From: Tieghemiomyces parasiticus
Lineage: Eukaryota > Kickxellomycota > Dimargaritomycetes > Dimargaritales > Dimargaritaceae
DNA: 64,000 nucleotides
Assembly (NCBI GenBank): GCA_027575765.1
Contig: JANBPT010000006.1
Location: 62,001 to 126,000, forward strand
Direction: 5' to 3'
In this document: positions 1 to 12,598 of the stretch, one piece after another
Layout of the letters: each line of letters starts with the position of its first letter
How positions within the stretch are numbered: position 1 is the first letter of the stretch
Position numbers and translations under genes: made by a program
Notes under the pieces: model-generated
Seen by the model: the letters and a program-made list of their open reading frames with translations, nothing else
The model's database searches: none
Told to the model about the DNA's origin: nothing

Positions 1-1
1 G

Positions 2-385
2 AGCCCGTCGAATCCAGAGACGTGGTTTGAACTTGCCAAGGTCATCGTTCGATGCGAGATCTCGCCAAAGAGACAGACGATGGAACGGCCGCTACCGTAC
101 ATCATACCGGACCGGAAATTATTGGATACGGTCAGGTCGATTCATCGCTTACCACCTCCACCGCTCAACGTCCAGATGTTCTCCGTGCAGCGCCGACCCA
201 AACTGTTTTCGGCGCAACACCGAAATGACCAATTCCCACTCCGTCGGCTCCCTCTCGTGTCCCAATACGTTTGCACTCGTGAGGCTCTGGAGGAGCGAAA
301 GAGGGCCCAATCTCATCGGGATCGTAGAGCGGTAGATAGTTCTCTATTCAATGACGGACGAGCGATTTCCAACTCCTCAAAATAA
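2..385 (+). CDS. possible 3' end of an unknown protein gene (partial at window edge)
   Basis: One frame is open from base 2 to a stop at 383-385, about 127 codons with no obvious start, so this could be the last exon of a gene entering from the left. The stop overlaps an AATAAA-like sequence, which would suit a 3' end. The translation is basic and I recognise no domain or motif in it. The same stretch carries another open frame of about 100 codons, so chance openness in GC-rich DNA is a real alternative. Low confidence. Confidence 0.22.
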   Translation, partial: SPSNPETWFELAKVIVRCEISPKRQTMERPLPYIIPDRKLLDTVRSIHRLPPPPLNVQMFSVQRRPKLFSAQHRNDQFPLRRLPLVSQYVCTREALEERKRAQSHRDRRAVDSSLFNDGRAISNSSK

Positions 386-531
386 ACATATAAATCAAGA
401 AGCAGGTGACAAGGTAATCATTTATAACGAATTAGGGGTTGGGGTAGCCGATATATGACCAACAAAAGACAACATCAACAGCCACCATAATATCTCATTA
501 AACGATTATCGGGTTTGGTACGGACGTCGGG

Positions 532-1924
532 TTAAGACATTTGCTTTAGAGACCATTCGTAGGCCATGAAGGTCGCCGCATTAGCCGGGAACGCACGGGC
601 GAGGGTGGGGGCAAATCCACGGAAGAAGATGCGCCAGTTACCGCCGGAGGCTTCCTTCAGCAACACGCGGAAACATTCGGCAGTGGTCCGGTAGGACGGG
701 TTGCTCTGCATACGGGACTTGACGATATCCTGCGGGTAACACAGAAGCCAGGCCGCGATTCCGGCCATACCACCGGCGAGGCAGAGTTCCATTCCGGTGT
801 TCTCGGCGGGCATCTCCACAATCGGCGGTTCGACCGGCTTGAATGAGAGCATGGTGTCTGACGGCGGCGGCAGGCTGCGGGCCTGGAGGCAGGACCGCTT
901 GACGAGTTCGTAGGCGCCAAAGTAGCAGGCGAAACTGGGCACGTCGCGAATTAAGGTAATGGTGATGCCGCGGTAGAGTCCACGGAGCCCGCCCGCCTTA
1001 AAGGTACGCACGCCACAGTCGAAGACGCCCTTGTAAGGTTTGGGCTGCGTGGCCGCCGTCGCCGAACCGGCCGCGGGGGCCTTGCCCTGTACTTGAAGCT
1101 TGACCTTGAGGAGCTCAATCGGGCAGTTAAAGAAGGCCATGACCGTACCGGCCATGTTGCCAGCCAGCATGATCTGCGGCAGCGTGAGTGGCTTCGAAGT
1201 GTCGTTTCCCTGGAGCATCCGGCGGAAGTAGCCGTTGGCCGTGAACACCACGGCGTTGCAAATACCGATACCGGCAAGGGGCGATGTCACGCCCTTATAC
1301 ACGGCCGTGGCCTAGGGTATGGTATGATGTCAACGTAAGCGAGGGGGGAAGGCGACGGGGTGTATGGGATCAAACAGGTGCATAAGGGGTTGGATAGGAA
1401 GTATTGAATGGGTTAGTTTGGCGGATGGTGTAAATTGGCGGACAATACGGCATTCTTGTCGAGCCGAGCGTCAAGGAGTGACTCTTCACCATCGAAACCA
1501 TGACTTACACCCTCTTCCTTGATCAGCGTGGTGAGGCAGTGCATACCGCTGTGGTATTTAGGCGGGTTGGGCTGAGTTTGGAGGCGGACCTGTGCGGAGG
1601 GGAGGATGGTTGAGGTATGGGTGGTACGGTTAGCTATGATGACCGGTAGTGCGGAGTTACACCCGAGCAGGACTTTTGTTCGGAGGTTTCCACGTTACCC
1701 CGGGAAAGTTACCCGGGCGGCAGCTTGCGCCTTAGTTGGGTAGTTCGGGATGATCTCGGGCGAGGGCCATATGTCGGAGCAACCTTCCTCTCCCGAGGGG
1801 CTCGGTGGGCAATCTGCAGATCACGTACCTTTATCGTGTCGAAAGGGTGGCCAACGACGACCTGCGCCCAGCCACCGACGGTACCGGCGATGAGATCGCG
1901 GGCGGCATCCGGAACGTACACCAT
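532..1924 (-). CDS. mitochondrial carrier family protein (YMC/CRC1-like), 3 exons
   Basis: Predicted inner-membrane solute carrier of the SLC25 family, about 318 residues. Exons on the minus strand: 1924-1829, 1589-1509 and 1311-532, all joined in phase 0, with donors GTACGT and GTAAGT and acceptors CAG and TAG. Exon 1 carries the first carrier signature, PFDTIK, completed in exon 2 as V-R-L-Q-T-Q. Further signature motifs are CPIELLKVKLQVQ and CYPQDIVKSRMQ, so all three repeats of the tripartite fold are present. The phrases GHPFDTIKVRLQTQ and YKGVTSPLAGIGICNAVVF place it near the fungal Ymc1/Ymc2 and carnitine/acylcarnitine (Crc1) branch; the substrate cannot be told from sequence alone. 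The start at 1924 is the only Met that precedes the first transmembrane helix. Exon 3 has an open-frame extension around a GTG, which is the splice junction and not a start. Confidence 0.88.
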
Positions 1925-2841
1925 GGTGAAGACAGGAGGGTCGATGAGGCGACCAGCGTGGTAATGGCTGCGGGGAAAACGGAGTGGTGATGCGGGTTGG
2001 CAGTACTATTCTGGGCGGACGGGGGAGATGAGACTGAGTTTGGTCGAAGCGACTAATTACGAAAACCAGCTAGTACTCGGGTGAAAGCAGACCAACTACA
2101 AGGTGTCTTGACTCTAACCGATAAACCTACGACTCAGTAAGGCCAAGAAGCAGTCACTCAAAGTCGCCTGATATAGGAACACGGTGCGAAAGCGTAGCAG
2201 GTTAAGGCAGGATAATCGGAGATTCACAGGCTGATGGGTGGCTGAATCCTAGCGTGGGTAGTTGGGGGTGGAGAACGGGTGGCGGGATGAGTTCTAAATA
2301 AATAGGTTTTGCTGCAACGGACGGGGTCCTCTTGCGAACAGTGGTTTACGACGCAACTTGTCCCGGGACGTGGTCCGATTGAGCGGTGGGTCACAAAGGA
2401 CCTGACGCTGCGAATGCAAAAAAAAGGGCAGAATCGATATGGCCGCAGGGGGTGGACCTAAAAGGATGAATCACATCGGATCCGCCGCCGTGCTTGGACA
2501 CTATTGGCCAGACCCAACCCCTTATTCCTTTGCTTCCATCATACCAGCCTGCCGTCAAGTCTGGAAAGCAGGGGAGGGGCAGTAGAAGGAGCGGTCGCTT
2601 TGCGTGTTTATTGGACGTCATAGTGGCAACGACGCCAGGTACCGATACGTGTCGTATTTCTCCTTCTGATAGAACCCATCAATTGAACATTTTTATTAAA
2701 CAAGAGGGGAGTAAGTGTACCAACTTAACACCATAGGTGTTAAAGATCGGGGATATGACAGGAAGGTCATCTCTTCGGCGCAGGAAACCGGTCCCCTTAG
2801 ATGCGAAATCGAGTCGATCGCACTGCCAGTCCGCAGTATGT
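1925..2841. other. intergenic: carrier promoter side and BUD31 3' flank
   Basis: Contains the upstream region of the mitochondrial carrier gene (minus strand) and the 3' flank of BUD31. Short open frames such as 2391-2621 (minus) show no family resemblance. I see no RNA gene or repeat. Confidence 0.5.
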
Positions 2842-3470
2842 TTAATCTCCGCTCGAGCACCCCCGACAGCCGCAGTGCACGCACTCCACGATCCGGTCGG
2901 CCTCAAGTTTGGCCTTCGGGACCCGGCAGATACATGTTGTGCCAAAATTCGTGTCCTTGGATTGTATACAGCGCAAACAGCAGAGCTTTTCGTAACCAGG
3001 CTGGTAGCGATAGAGGTTCGGAGAACGATGGTGGTAGAGATAAGCAGGGCGTCGAATGATAGGTGGTGAGTCAACAAAGGTGTGAGTGAGGGGGGGGAGA
3101 AAGATGGACAAGGTGGTACTTCACTCGCCTATGCCACACACGGTTTTTGTGTCCTCATATCTCGCCTCTCGGCTTTGAAACTTACTTTCTTCCACTTGGC
3201 AATGAGGTTCTTGTCGGCGTAGTTATGCTTCAGGCAGTAGTCGTACAGCTCGGTCGAGATGGCCTTCCGCTTGTAGTAGAGATCATAAATGTACCGCGAC
3301 CGCTGGTGGTGCAACCGGAAGATGGGCCACACAGACTCAACCTTGCGCTTGCCCTCTTGGGGGTCATTCTCCGCCTCGCGCATGCGCTGGGCAAAGTCGT
3401 CCATAATGGGCTCGATGTCCTCCCAACCCTCCGGCGGTTGACGCGTCCGCGAGGTTTTAATTTTGGGCAT
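2842..3470 (-). CDS. BUD31: pre-mRNA-splicing factor BUD31 (G10 family), 2 exons
   Basis: Component of the spliceosome (NTC-related/U2 side), acting in the nucleus. Exons 3470-3186 and 3000-2842 are separated by a 185-base intron with a GTAAGT donor and CAG acceptor, phase 0. The product is about 147 residues, close to the 144 of human BUD31. The N terminus starts [16 protein letters not shown], diagnostic of the family. The middle holds the helix-rich [19 protein letters not shown] region. Exon 2 encodes the C-terminal zinc-binding part with closely spaced cysteines ([32 protein letters not shown]). The frame is open further upstream of MPKIK, but family alignment fixes the start at 3470. 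It lies head-to-head with the Ypt6 gene, sharing an intergenic region of about 0.87 kb. Confidence 0.95.
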
Positions 3471-5154
<1,684 letters not shown>

Positions 5155-5640
5155 ATGGACGCTCCCTCCCTCCGAGCGTCGATCCCATCCCATCACTTTC
5201 TTTTTACTTTCGACATCTCCCCTGCACGAGTTATCTTTGTATTTCGTACTCTTCATTCACTCTTCTTCTTTTTTTTTATTATGCCTTCTTTGCGTGTTAC
5301 CTCATCCAATAGTCCATAAGAATACACGGTGGTCACTTTATAAGCGACTTGGAGTTGGGTTCCGGTATGGTGGATCTACGCATTTGCTTTACGTGTGGAT
5401 ATTTTTTATATAAAAAAACCTTGCCGTAGAAGTGATGCGGGTGGAGAATAGGTCGTATATAAAAATGACATAGTGCCGGTCCCAAAACCTGTTGGTCAAC
5501 GGCCAGAATTTGACAGGTGTAAAACATGACATAGCTGGCTATAAAAAAAACACTTTCATGAGGCGTGTAGCCGCGCAAGCCGGTCCACAGCCTACGTAGG
5601 TGGCAGGTGACGGCAGATCGAGCCGTTAAGAGTTACACCG
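5155..5640. other. convergent 3' flanks of YPT6 and the Ser/Thr-rich gene
   Basis: Two converging genes end here. The stretch after YPT6 is T-rich, as expected for a 3' untranslated region. The minus-strand open frame at 5333-5578 shows no recognisable protein. Confidence 0.5.
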
Positions 5641-7464
5641 CTAATTCCCGATAACGTGGCTACCCGGCGGCAGCGGCTCGTCGGCGGCCTTTGGCGGGTG
5701 CACGACCTCATAGTCGGTCCCAGCCGTGGTGGTTTCCGCGGGTGGGTTCACTACCTCATAGTCATTCTGGGCAGTGGTAGTCACCGAGGAGGCGGTGGTC
5801 GACGGCCGATTCGAAGTGATATCAGCCGGCGGGTTAGAAGTGGTGTACGCTGGAAGATTCGACGAGACATAGCCGGCGCTGGTCGTAGTCACCGGAGTGG
5901 TGGTGGTAGCGACCGCGGGGTTTGAAGCGATGGAGTCCGGTTGCGCGGGCGTAGCAGTGAATGACGGCACTATCACTGGGGTGCTCGAAGCAACGGAGGT
6001 GGTCGTAGGGGTCCAGCTGTCAAATGCACTGGGCGTTTCTATGGGTGTACCAGGAGTTCTGGTTAAAACGACGGAGGTATTTTCGACCGCAGTATTGGTG
6101 TCGGTAGAGGTGGGCGTGCTAGAGCTCAGTACCGTACCAGGGACAGTTATGGCAATAGTGGTAGCCGAGGCTATAGGGCTGCTAGGAGGATTCACTGAGT
6201 AAACTGGGGTGCTGGTTGGGGCGTTGACCGGGGTGGTGCTGGAGCTTGGAATACCAGCACCGGTACGTGGACTGGCATCGATCGGTGAGGTGTCGATCGG
6301 CGTATTCATTGCGTAGGTAGTCGGGGCCGTGGGAGTCGTCGTGGCGATAGGGGCGGAAGTCAGAGGGATAGAAGTCGTGAAGTCATCGTCAGCCACCGAG
6401 GTATCTGCCGGAGTAGTGAACGCATAGGTCGCCGAAGTATCCAGGGGGGTCGAGCTGGCCAGCCGCATTGAGGGCGTAGCGGTGGAAGCGGCGGGAACTG
6501 CGGACGGGGTGTCGTTCGGTGCGGTAACTGCATAAGACGCAGGCTCCGATGGAGACGCCATGACAGAGCTAGCCCCAACCGGTGTTGGAGTCGCATCGGC
6601 AGAGTCCGTGGGAGTGGTCAATTGGTAGTTGGAAGTCCCTGTCTCGGTGTTCACCACGGACGTTGTCGATACGGCAGGGATGGGCGAGGTGCCCTCCGGG
6701 ACGGTAAGGGTCGACACGGGCGTCGTAACGATGTAGGTAATGGAAGGGCCAATAGGGGTGGGCTCAGCAGAAGCGCTCGTCGCGCTCGATGTGGCCACTC
6801 CGGTCAAGGTGGTACAAGATGTGGTAGGTGTGAATTCAGCAGTGTTCGCCCTGCCGCTGGCGCTGTACACAGATGACTGGATCGACGGGAGGGGAGTCGA
6901 CACCGCCACGCCGCTGCCGGTACCAGTGAGCATGGTCGAGCCGGAGGAGCTACCGGCCGGGGTGGGCATAACCATGGTTGCTGAACCGGTGAGAACCGTG
7001 ATTGGGCTGGTTTGGCACGCAGAAACAGTCACGGTTACCGTCACGGTCGCCGAGGCGGGAACCGTTGCGTCGCAGACGATGGAGCAGCATGGCTGGCTTT
7101 CACCGGGGGGCAGATATCCGTACTCGTTGGGTCCAAGTTGGCAGGTAGGGGTCACGGCAGGCGGTGGCACCGACGAGAGAAACTTAACCGACAGGTTGTT
7201 GGGCGGCTGGATTTGGCGGTAGGCCACATCCGTGTCGCTGGAAAACGGCAGGGCGGCAAGGGAGGTGTCCAAGGGCGCCACCATGGTGGTCGTGCCGGTG
7301 ATGGATCCGACAGGGAGCGTAGGGGTAGCGAGGGGCGCAGCTGGATCGGAAACCGAATACTCGCGGCGGCGGAGGTAGGCAGCGTCGACAAGGCTCGGGG
7401 TCAGAATCACGGCACCCAATGCGCTTAGACAGACGAGGCGGGGCGAGGCACGGTTGAAACGCAT
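5641..7464 (-). CDS. secreted Ser/Thr/Pro-rich protein with signal peptide
   Basis: About 607 residues from the Met at 7464, chosen because it opens a classical signal peptide (MRFNRASPRLVCLSALGAV..., with likely cleavage near VDAAYLRRR). The frame is open further upstream to 7620, but that extension would bury the signal peptide. After about 100 residues comes a cysteine cluster (CQLGPNEYGYLPPG, PCCSIVCDAT, SACQ) and a TVTVTVTVS stretch, a layout common in fungal mucin-like cell-surface proteins. The remaining 400 or more residues are almost all Ser, Thr, Pro, Ala and Val and should be heavily O-mannosylated. The C terminus has a near-repeat (DYEVVNPPAETT, DYEVVHPPKAAD) and ends PPGSHVIGN. 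There is no hydrophobic tail, so GPI anchoring is not supported. Function unknown. Confidence 0.78.
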   Translation of the reverse strand: MRFNRASPRLVCLSALGAVILTPSLVDAAYLRRREYSVSDPAAPLATPTLPVGSITGTTTMVAPLDTSLAALPFSSDTDVAYRQIQPPNNLSVKFLSSVPPPAVTPTCQLGPNEYGYLPPGESQPCCSIVCDATVPASATVTVTVTVSACQTSPITVLTGSATMVMPTPAGSSSGSTMLTGTGSGVAVSTPLPSIQSSVYSASGRANTAEFTPTTSCTTLTGVATSSATSASAEPTPIGPSITYIVTTPVSTLTVPEGTSPIPAVSTTSVVNTETGTSNYQLTTPTDSADATPTPVGASSVMASPSEPASYAVTAPNDTPSAVPAASTATPSMRLASSTPLDTSATYAFTTPADTSVADDDFTTSIPLTSAPIATTTPTAPTTYAMNTPIDTSPIDASPRTGAGIPSSSTTPVNAPTSTPVYSVNPPSSPIASATTIAITVPGTVLSSSTPTSTDTNTAVENTSVVLTRTPGTPIETPSAFDSWTPTTTSVASSTPVIVPSFTATPAQPDSIASNPAVATTTTPVTTTSAGYVSSNLPAYTTSNPPADITSNRPSTTASSVTTTAQNDYEVVNPPAETTTAGTDYEVVHPPKAADEPLPPGSHVIGN

Positions 7465-7629
7465 GGCGGATAGTGAGAAGGGTTGCGAGAGAAAAGGGAG
7501 GTGATCGAAAGGGACTCGGACGGAAAAAAGGGAAACTGTGTGACTGCGAAGTGAAACGTGGTGGCCATGTAGGAGGAGGAAGGCTGGGTGTTGCACTGAT
7601 TTGGCCTGGAGTCGATGCAACCGAATGGG

Positions 7630-7637
7630 TTTTTATA
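7630..7637 (-). promoter_or_regulatory. TATA box of the Ser/Thr-rich secreted protein gene
   Basis: TATAAAAA on the minus strand, about 166 bases upstream of the chosen ATG at 7464. Position and orientation suit a core promoter. Confidence 0.5.
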
Positions 7638-9904
7638 GTGTTGCCCTGGTCTGAACGATCTGGCTTGATACAGAGGGCCATTGAAATCCAACCTAGCACC
7701 CTTCCTTTCGCCTACCTGCAGCAGAACGGGTATCCTTGGGAAGGCATCTTGTTGCAGGTTTGAAGGATCTAGTGGCCATGTCCTTCATGAATGTCGGCTC
7801 ACAAAGCCAGCGGCGGTGAGGCTCCCAGCCACGGGGTTTATAGTCTCGCCCGACTAATAACGCGGAAACGGACCGCCCCACCCCCCCCCTTCTCTCCAAC
7901 CTTCCCCCAAGAGAGACTGGGGTGAATTTGTACAAAGCAATCTGAAGTCCGCTGGATACGCAGTTGGTGGCTGATAAACCAAGGTCCCTGGTTGGCAAAG
8001 TGGCAGTCCAAGGACAGGCTGGTCATAACCACCCCGCCTTTATCTATTCAAGCCACGGCTTTCCAACCCTTGACGGGTACGGGGCTCCTATTTATAGATA
8101 TCCTACCCACTTCCACCATTCCTAGCTATTTGCAGCGATGAAACTCGAAACAACTACACCGTAATTCCTGTACCCCAGATGAAAGATATGAGCTGTCTTA
8201 GTCTAGATGATTAAAGGATAAACGGGGTGAAATTGAAGAATGAACCTCACCTACCAATCAAAGGTTCCAACTTCCTCAACTTCTCACTCGACCCTAGCGG
8301 ATTGGCCTAACGAATTATCCGCCATGTAAGGCTTGGTTCGGAAAGAACCCCCACACTCCTAATCCTAGGCTGACTCGCCGGAAGCACATCAACTTGCACT
8401 ATTCTAAACTATTGTAACGGAAACGGCCAAACAGGGCCTAGAGTCCCGCGGAGCCTGAGTGAAGTATAAAGGTCAATATAGTGATATATTTGAGAGTGAA
8501 CGTGTCGTAAAGTGACAACGAAGTGAGGTCAACCACAATACGTGGGGCGACTAGGGGGGAGTTCTCTGGCCCCAATTAGGTCGGGTGGCCCTTATGGCTC
8601 GAGATCTTCCCCAGTGTGCCTTGGCGGCGAAGGCCAGGAAGCTTATAGCCCGACCAGTGACACTTCACTTGGCCAGCTGAGAGACACTCTGTTATCACCC
8701 CCTGTCGCATTATAGTGCAACACAATGCGTTGACCCCTTCCGCACCGTCTTTACGTGAGAAGTTTGCTTACTAGTGTATTAAACGCTAGCTCAAAAATGG
8801 AGTAAAGGAAAGAGCTAACCCCGAATCCGGCAGGTGCGGATGCCTGGGTGGGGGTCGAGTACCTACCCCCTGTCTTTGGTCGCGTTCTTCCTGTCGGCCA
8901 TTGGGGCAATGTGTATTTTAACGGTTCAGGTAATAAGAAAGCCGGTATAAGTTCAATTTGTAGTTTGCAAATATATAATCACGGCCGGCATCTCCCAAGG
9001 TTGTTAAACAATTATCTTCGGAATGCCCTGAGCTTGGTTACAATCGGTTTTGTCTAGGCTGCGCAACCACCCAGACGTTGCCTAACTGCGAGTCGTGGCA
9101 GCGCCCACTGGAGTACTTAAGGTAGACGATAGCACGCCTCGGATAAACACCCTGTCCAATACACCTCAACTTTCTACTTACTTGATTTCACCTCACATTT
9201 AATTACTAGCTTTTATACCGATTCAGCCGTATTAAATATTCTACCCCCTTTTGTAATTAGACGGCTAGCTACTAACCACTAAAGAGTCACACCTATGAAC
9301 CACAGAAGAGGGAACTGGTGAGCCTTACCGTCTTTCGTGGGAGACCCGGCTGTAACACTGTACTGAAAAGTTGCCAGGAGGTTATACCCGTGACTTAGGG
9401 CTTGGCAGCAAAGCGTCACGCTGTACCAGCCTGCGAGTTAGATGTTAAGATTTTGGCTCGGACCCTATTGTTCTCGGTGTGAATAATCGGTACAACTCGT
9501 TGGGACAGCCTGAGTAGTACAGTGCACCTTGGCAGTCCCATTGTCACCTTCTTGGCGCCTTCGTTTGAGGCTGGGCCGCTCTCCTGGCCACACCGTTACT
9601 TCTCTATACAACGTCCGGCGGCCTCTAGTCCCTTGTGCCTCACTTCCCGACCTCTTATAGCATTCATTTCTAACCTCCCTACCTCAACTTTCTTCGTGTG
9701 GCCTTACTACCTCCCTCGCCTTAGTGTTGCGTGTCTTTCCGGCCCTCCCCCCATCCCAAGTCCAGGCTGCGGTACACTTTCACTCCCCGTTGCTGCCACC
9801 AGTCGAGTTGCAACGCCCCCACATCACGCGCCTTGTCGTCAGCGACAACCCCCCCCCGCCCCTAACCTCTTTCACCACCCCTTACCTTCCTCAACGCCAT
9901 AACC
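7638..9904. other. intergenic, AT-richer, no gene recognised
   Basis: Lower GC than its neighbours from about 8.0 to 9.4 kb, with stops in all frames. The last 400 bases (9500-9904) become pyrimidine-rich on the plus strand and are probably the leader of the DUF4139 gene. I looked for tRNA A/B boxes and transposon ends and found none convincing. Confidence 0.5.
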
Positions 9905-11947
9905 ATGACCGCGATTGCTGACTCCGCGATTAAGCTCCGCGTCAAAGACACCAACATTACCAATGTGACTGTCTACCAGGACCGCGCCCGGGTAGAGCGC
10001 CAGGTCAGCGTGCCCCTGACCGGACCGGCCGAGCCTCCCGCGGAGGGCAAGGACGCCCCGCGCCATCACGTGCGTATCCTGGACCTGCCCTGGGTGCTAC
10101 AGACGGACAGCGTTCGCGTCGAATCCCACGGCCCTGGGGTTATCGTGGACGTGTCAACGCAACTATCGAAGCCGCGCGCCGACCAGGACGACCCCGCCGA
10201 CGCCGAGCGCAAGCAACTCCACAGGCGCCAGGAGGAGCTCTATGCCGAGGAGCGGCGGCTGCAGACTCAGGTCGACCTCGTGGGCAAGTTTGCCGAGCGG
10301 GCCACCCAGACCGACGGGAGCGGTGGCAATGGCGACGGGGCGACCCATGGCCTCCTCACCCAGGCCAACGTGACAGCCATCCGCGAGCTGGTCGATTACT
10401 ACGGCACCAGCCTGGCCGACTTCGAGACCCGTCTGCGTGACGTACGTGAGGAATTGGCCAAAACCCACGAACGTATTAATGAGCTAAACGGCAACACAGG
10501 TCCCGACCCGGCCACCCAGAATACCTACGAGATTACTGTGGTGCTAGAGCTGCCCGTTGCGGATCAGGAAGAAGCGGTAGTTAGCAATGACGACAACGTC
10601 GAGCATGTCCCCGCCACGGCCAACCTGCTATTGACCTATATGGTCGACCAGGCATCATGGGAGGCCTCGTACGACATCCGGGCCTTCACTGATACCCAGA
10701 AGGTGGCTATCCATTATATGGCCCAGGTGCGTCAGAACACTGGAGAGGCGTGGGAGGATGTGGCCATGGGTCTGTCCACGGCTCAGCCGTCGCAGGGAGC
10801 GGCTCCGCCTCCGCTTGAGGGGTGGGAGATTAGCTGTGGTCAGCCTAGACCAATCACTTCTTTCAGTACCCGTGCGGAAATGGTATCCCGGTCCGCCGTC
10901 ATGCCTGCAATGATGAGCGCCGCGCCTCCCGCGGGGTTTGTAACCAAATCGAAGCTAGCGCCACCACCAGCGGCCACTGTGGCCCAGGCCGGGACGGCCA
11001 ACGTCACCTATCTGCTACCATCTCGCGTTACCCTCCCTTCCGATGACCAAACCCATCGGGTCAACATTGGCCTTGTCGAAACCTCCGCACATCTCAAGTA
11101 CATTGTCACGCCTCGCCTGACTTCCGAGGTTTACCTGAGCGCCCGCGTGGAGAATACCTCGGCTTACACGCTACTACCAGGGGAAGCCGCTGTGTTCAGC
11201 GATGCCGCCTTTGTTGCCCGCACCCGCCTGCCGCGCACCGTCAGTCCGCAGGAACACTTTGACTGCCACCTGGGTACCGACGCCAGCGTTCGCGTAAACC
11301 GCCTTCCGTCCAAACGAGACACCGCCGGCCCCGGGTTCCTTAGCCAGACCGCGAGCCTGCGCGTAACCGAGACTGTCGAGGTCACCAATGCTAAGACTAG
11401 CTCCCCCGTCTGCGTCGTCGTTCAGGACCAGATCCCGGTTAGTCACGACAGTAGGTGCAAGGTCACCCTGATCGATCCCAAACCTAACCTGGTCAAACCA
11501 GCACGGCTAGAACGCGACCTGGGCTCCAATGCGGCACCGGGAGGCGCGGGCGATGGTGTCGAAGCCACGACGTACCAATCCCTGTCGGCCTCTAAGCCGG
11601 TAACCACTACCTATCGTTCCTCCGCCGACGCCCAGGCTACGCTGAGCTCCTTCCACAACCTACCTGAAAAACTGTTGGGCCGCAGCCTGACTACCTCCGC
11701 TCGAGGTGGCCGCTCGAGCACCGCCCGCAGTAGCGAGGCCCCCAGTCCCGCGACAGCCGACGGACCCACAGACGCTACGCAGGCTGCGGGTGCTCTCCTT
11801 ATCACTGGCACGGAGGTACCGGTCTGGGCAATCGACGTCTCGGGTGGGCTCCTGTGGTCGTTCCATATCCCTCCGCGTGGCAAGGAGACCGTCACGTTCA
11901 CGTTCGAGGTGACCCATCCGGCCAGCGAGCCGCTGGTCGGTATCTAA
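9905..11947 (+). CDS. DUF4140/DUF4139 (mucoidy-inhibitor-A-like) protein, single exon
   Basis: 680 residues in one uninterrupted exon. The N-terminal part (about residues 17-130, with NVTVYQDRARVERQVSV, LDLPWVLQTDSVRVE) matches the DUF4140 pattern. A predicted coiled coil follows (about 95-200, with RRQEELYAEERRLQTQ and LRDVREELAKTHERI). The rest fits DUF4139, with the typical WEASYDIRAF, VRQNTGEAWEDVAMGLSTAQP and PLEGWEI phrases, a low-complexity MSAAPPAGF insert and a final beta-rich VTFTFEVTHP segment. The family is widespread in bacteria and fungi, and its biochemical role is unknown; the name comes from a Streptomyces mucoidy gene. No signal peptide or membrane span, so probably cytosolic. 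The start ATG is preceded by CATAACC and follows a pyrimidine-rich leader. Confidence 0.88.
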   Translation: MTAIADSAIKLRVKDTNITNVTVYQDRARVERQVSVPLTGPAEPPAEGKDAPRHHVRILDLPWVLQTDSVRVESHGPGVIVDVSTQLSKPRADQDDPADAERKQLHRRQEELYAEERRLQTQVDLVGKFAERATQTDGSGGNGDGATHGLLTQANVTAIRELVDYYGTSLADFETRLRDVREELAKTHERINELNGNTGPDPATQNTYEITVVLELPVADQEEAVVSNDDNVEHVPATANLLLTYMVDQASWEASYDIRAFTDTQKVAIHYMAQVRQNTGEAWEDVAMGLSTAQPSQGAAPPPLEGWEISCGQPRPITSFSTRAEMVSRSAVMPAMMSAAPPAGFVTKSKLAPPPAATVAQAGTANVTYLLPSRVTLPSDDQTHRVNIGLVETSAHLKYIVTPRLTSEVYLSARVENTSAYTLLPGEAAVFSDAAFVARTRLPRTVSPQEHFDCHLGTDASVRVNRLPSKRDTAGPGFLSQTASLRVTETVEVTNAKTSSPVCVVVQDQIPVSHDSRCKVTLIDPKPNLVKPARLERDLGSNAAPGGAGDGVEATTYQSLSASKPVTTTYRSSADAQATLSSFHNLPEKLLGRSLTTSARGGRSSTARSSEAPSPATADGPTDATQAAGALLITGTEVPVWAIDVSGGLLWSFHIPPRGKETVTFTFEVTHPASEPLVGI

Positions 11948-12598
11948 AGCTCGTCGCCTATTCATAGGCTAACCTCTATGCACATTGCTCTGGTCGTTTG
12001 CTGCCAAATTAGACATCAAGGTTTCGTTTATTAAAGGCAGTAGTAGCCTGGGGGATTAGTGGGCCGTACTTCAATGGTTGAGAGACACGGGATCGTGACT
12101 GATAAGAATCGGACCCCCTTTTTCTGCAGCGTATAGGGCTTTCATTTATCCGTATGAGGGGAGGGAGACGGCAGCAGCAGCCTGACGTTTCACCGTGCGA
12201 GTGTTTCACAGTCAGCTGGCCCTTGGCGTCTTCCTGCCCAGCCACGCCCAAATTATATTCAGCCGGGTCTGGCGGTTCAAGCTCACCATCGTCCTGACCG
12301 TTGAGACTAGTTGAGAGCACCTATATATACCCAAAGCATCCACCTACGACTTTCCTCCATTTCCGCTTTTGCTTTCCATGATCAAGGTTAGCCAGTTGCC
12401 TCAGTTATTGCACCTTGCCCACCTTATGTTGCCGGAGCTACGCTCCGCCCGTCTCCAGCAGCACCTCTGCCTTGTATTATTCGAAGACTGAAACCCTCTC
12501 GGCCCATCACATGCCATTTATTTAACGCACCTCTCCAGTCTGTCGGTCTCGGTTCACCCATCGCACCCAACGGTCGTATTGGGTTTACTATACTCGCG
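11948..12598. other. intergenic with TATA box for the ligase-like gene
   Basis: Contains TATATATA at 12322-12329, about 270 bases before the next start codon, followed by a C/T-rich leader. A 103-codon minus-strand open frame at 12009-12320 has no resemblance to a known protein and is probably chance. Confidence 0.45.
12322..12329 (+). promoter_or_regulatory. TATA-like element upstream of the acyl-CoA ligase-like gene
   Basis: TATATATA, about 270 bases before the ATG at 12599 and followed by a pyrimidine-rich stretch. Confidence 0.4.
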
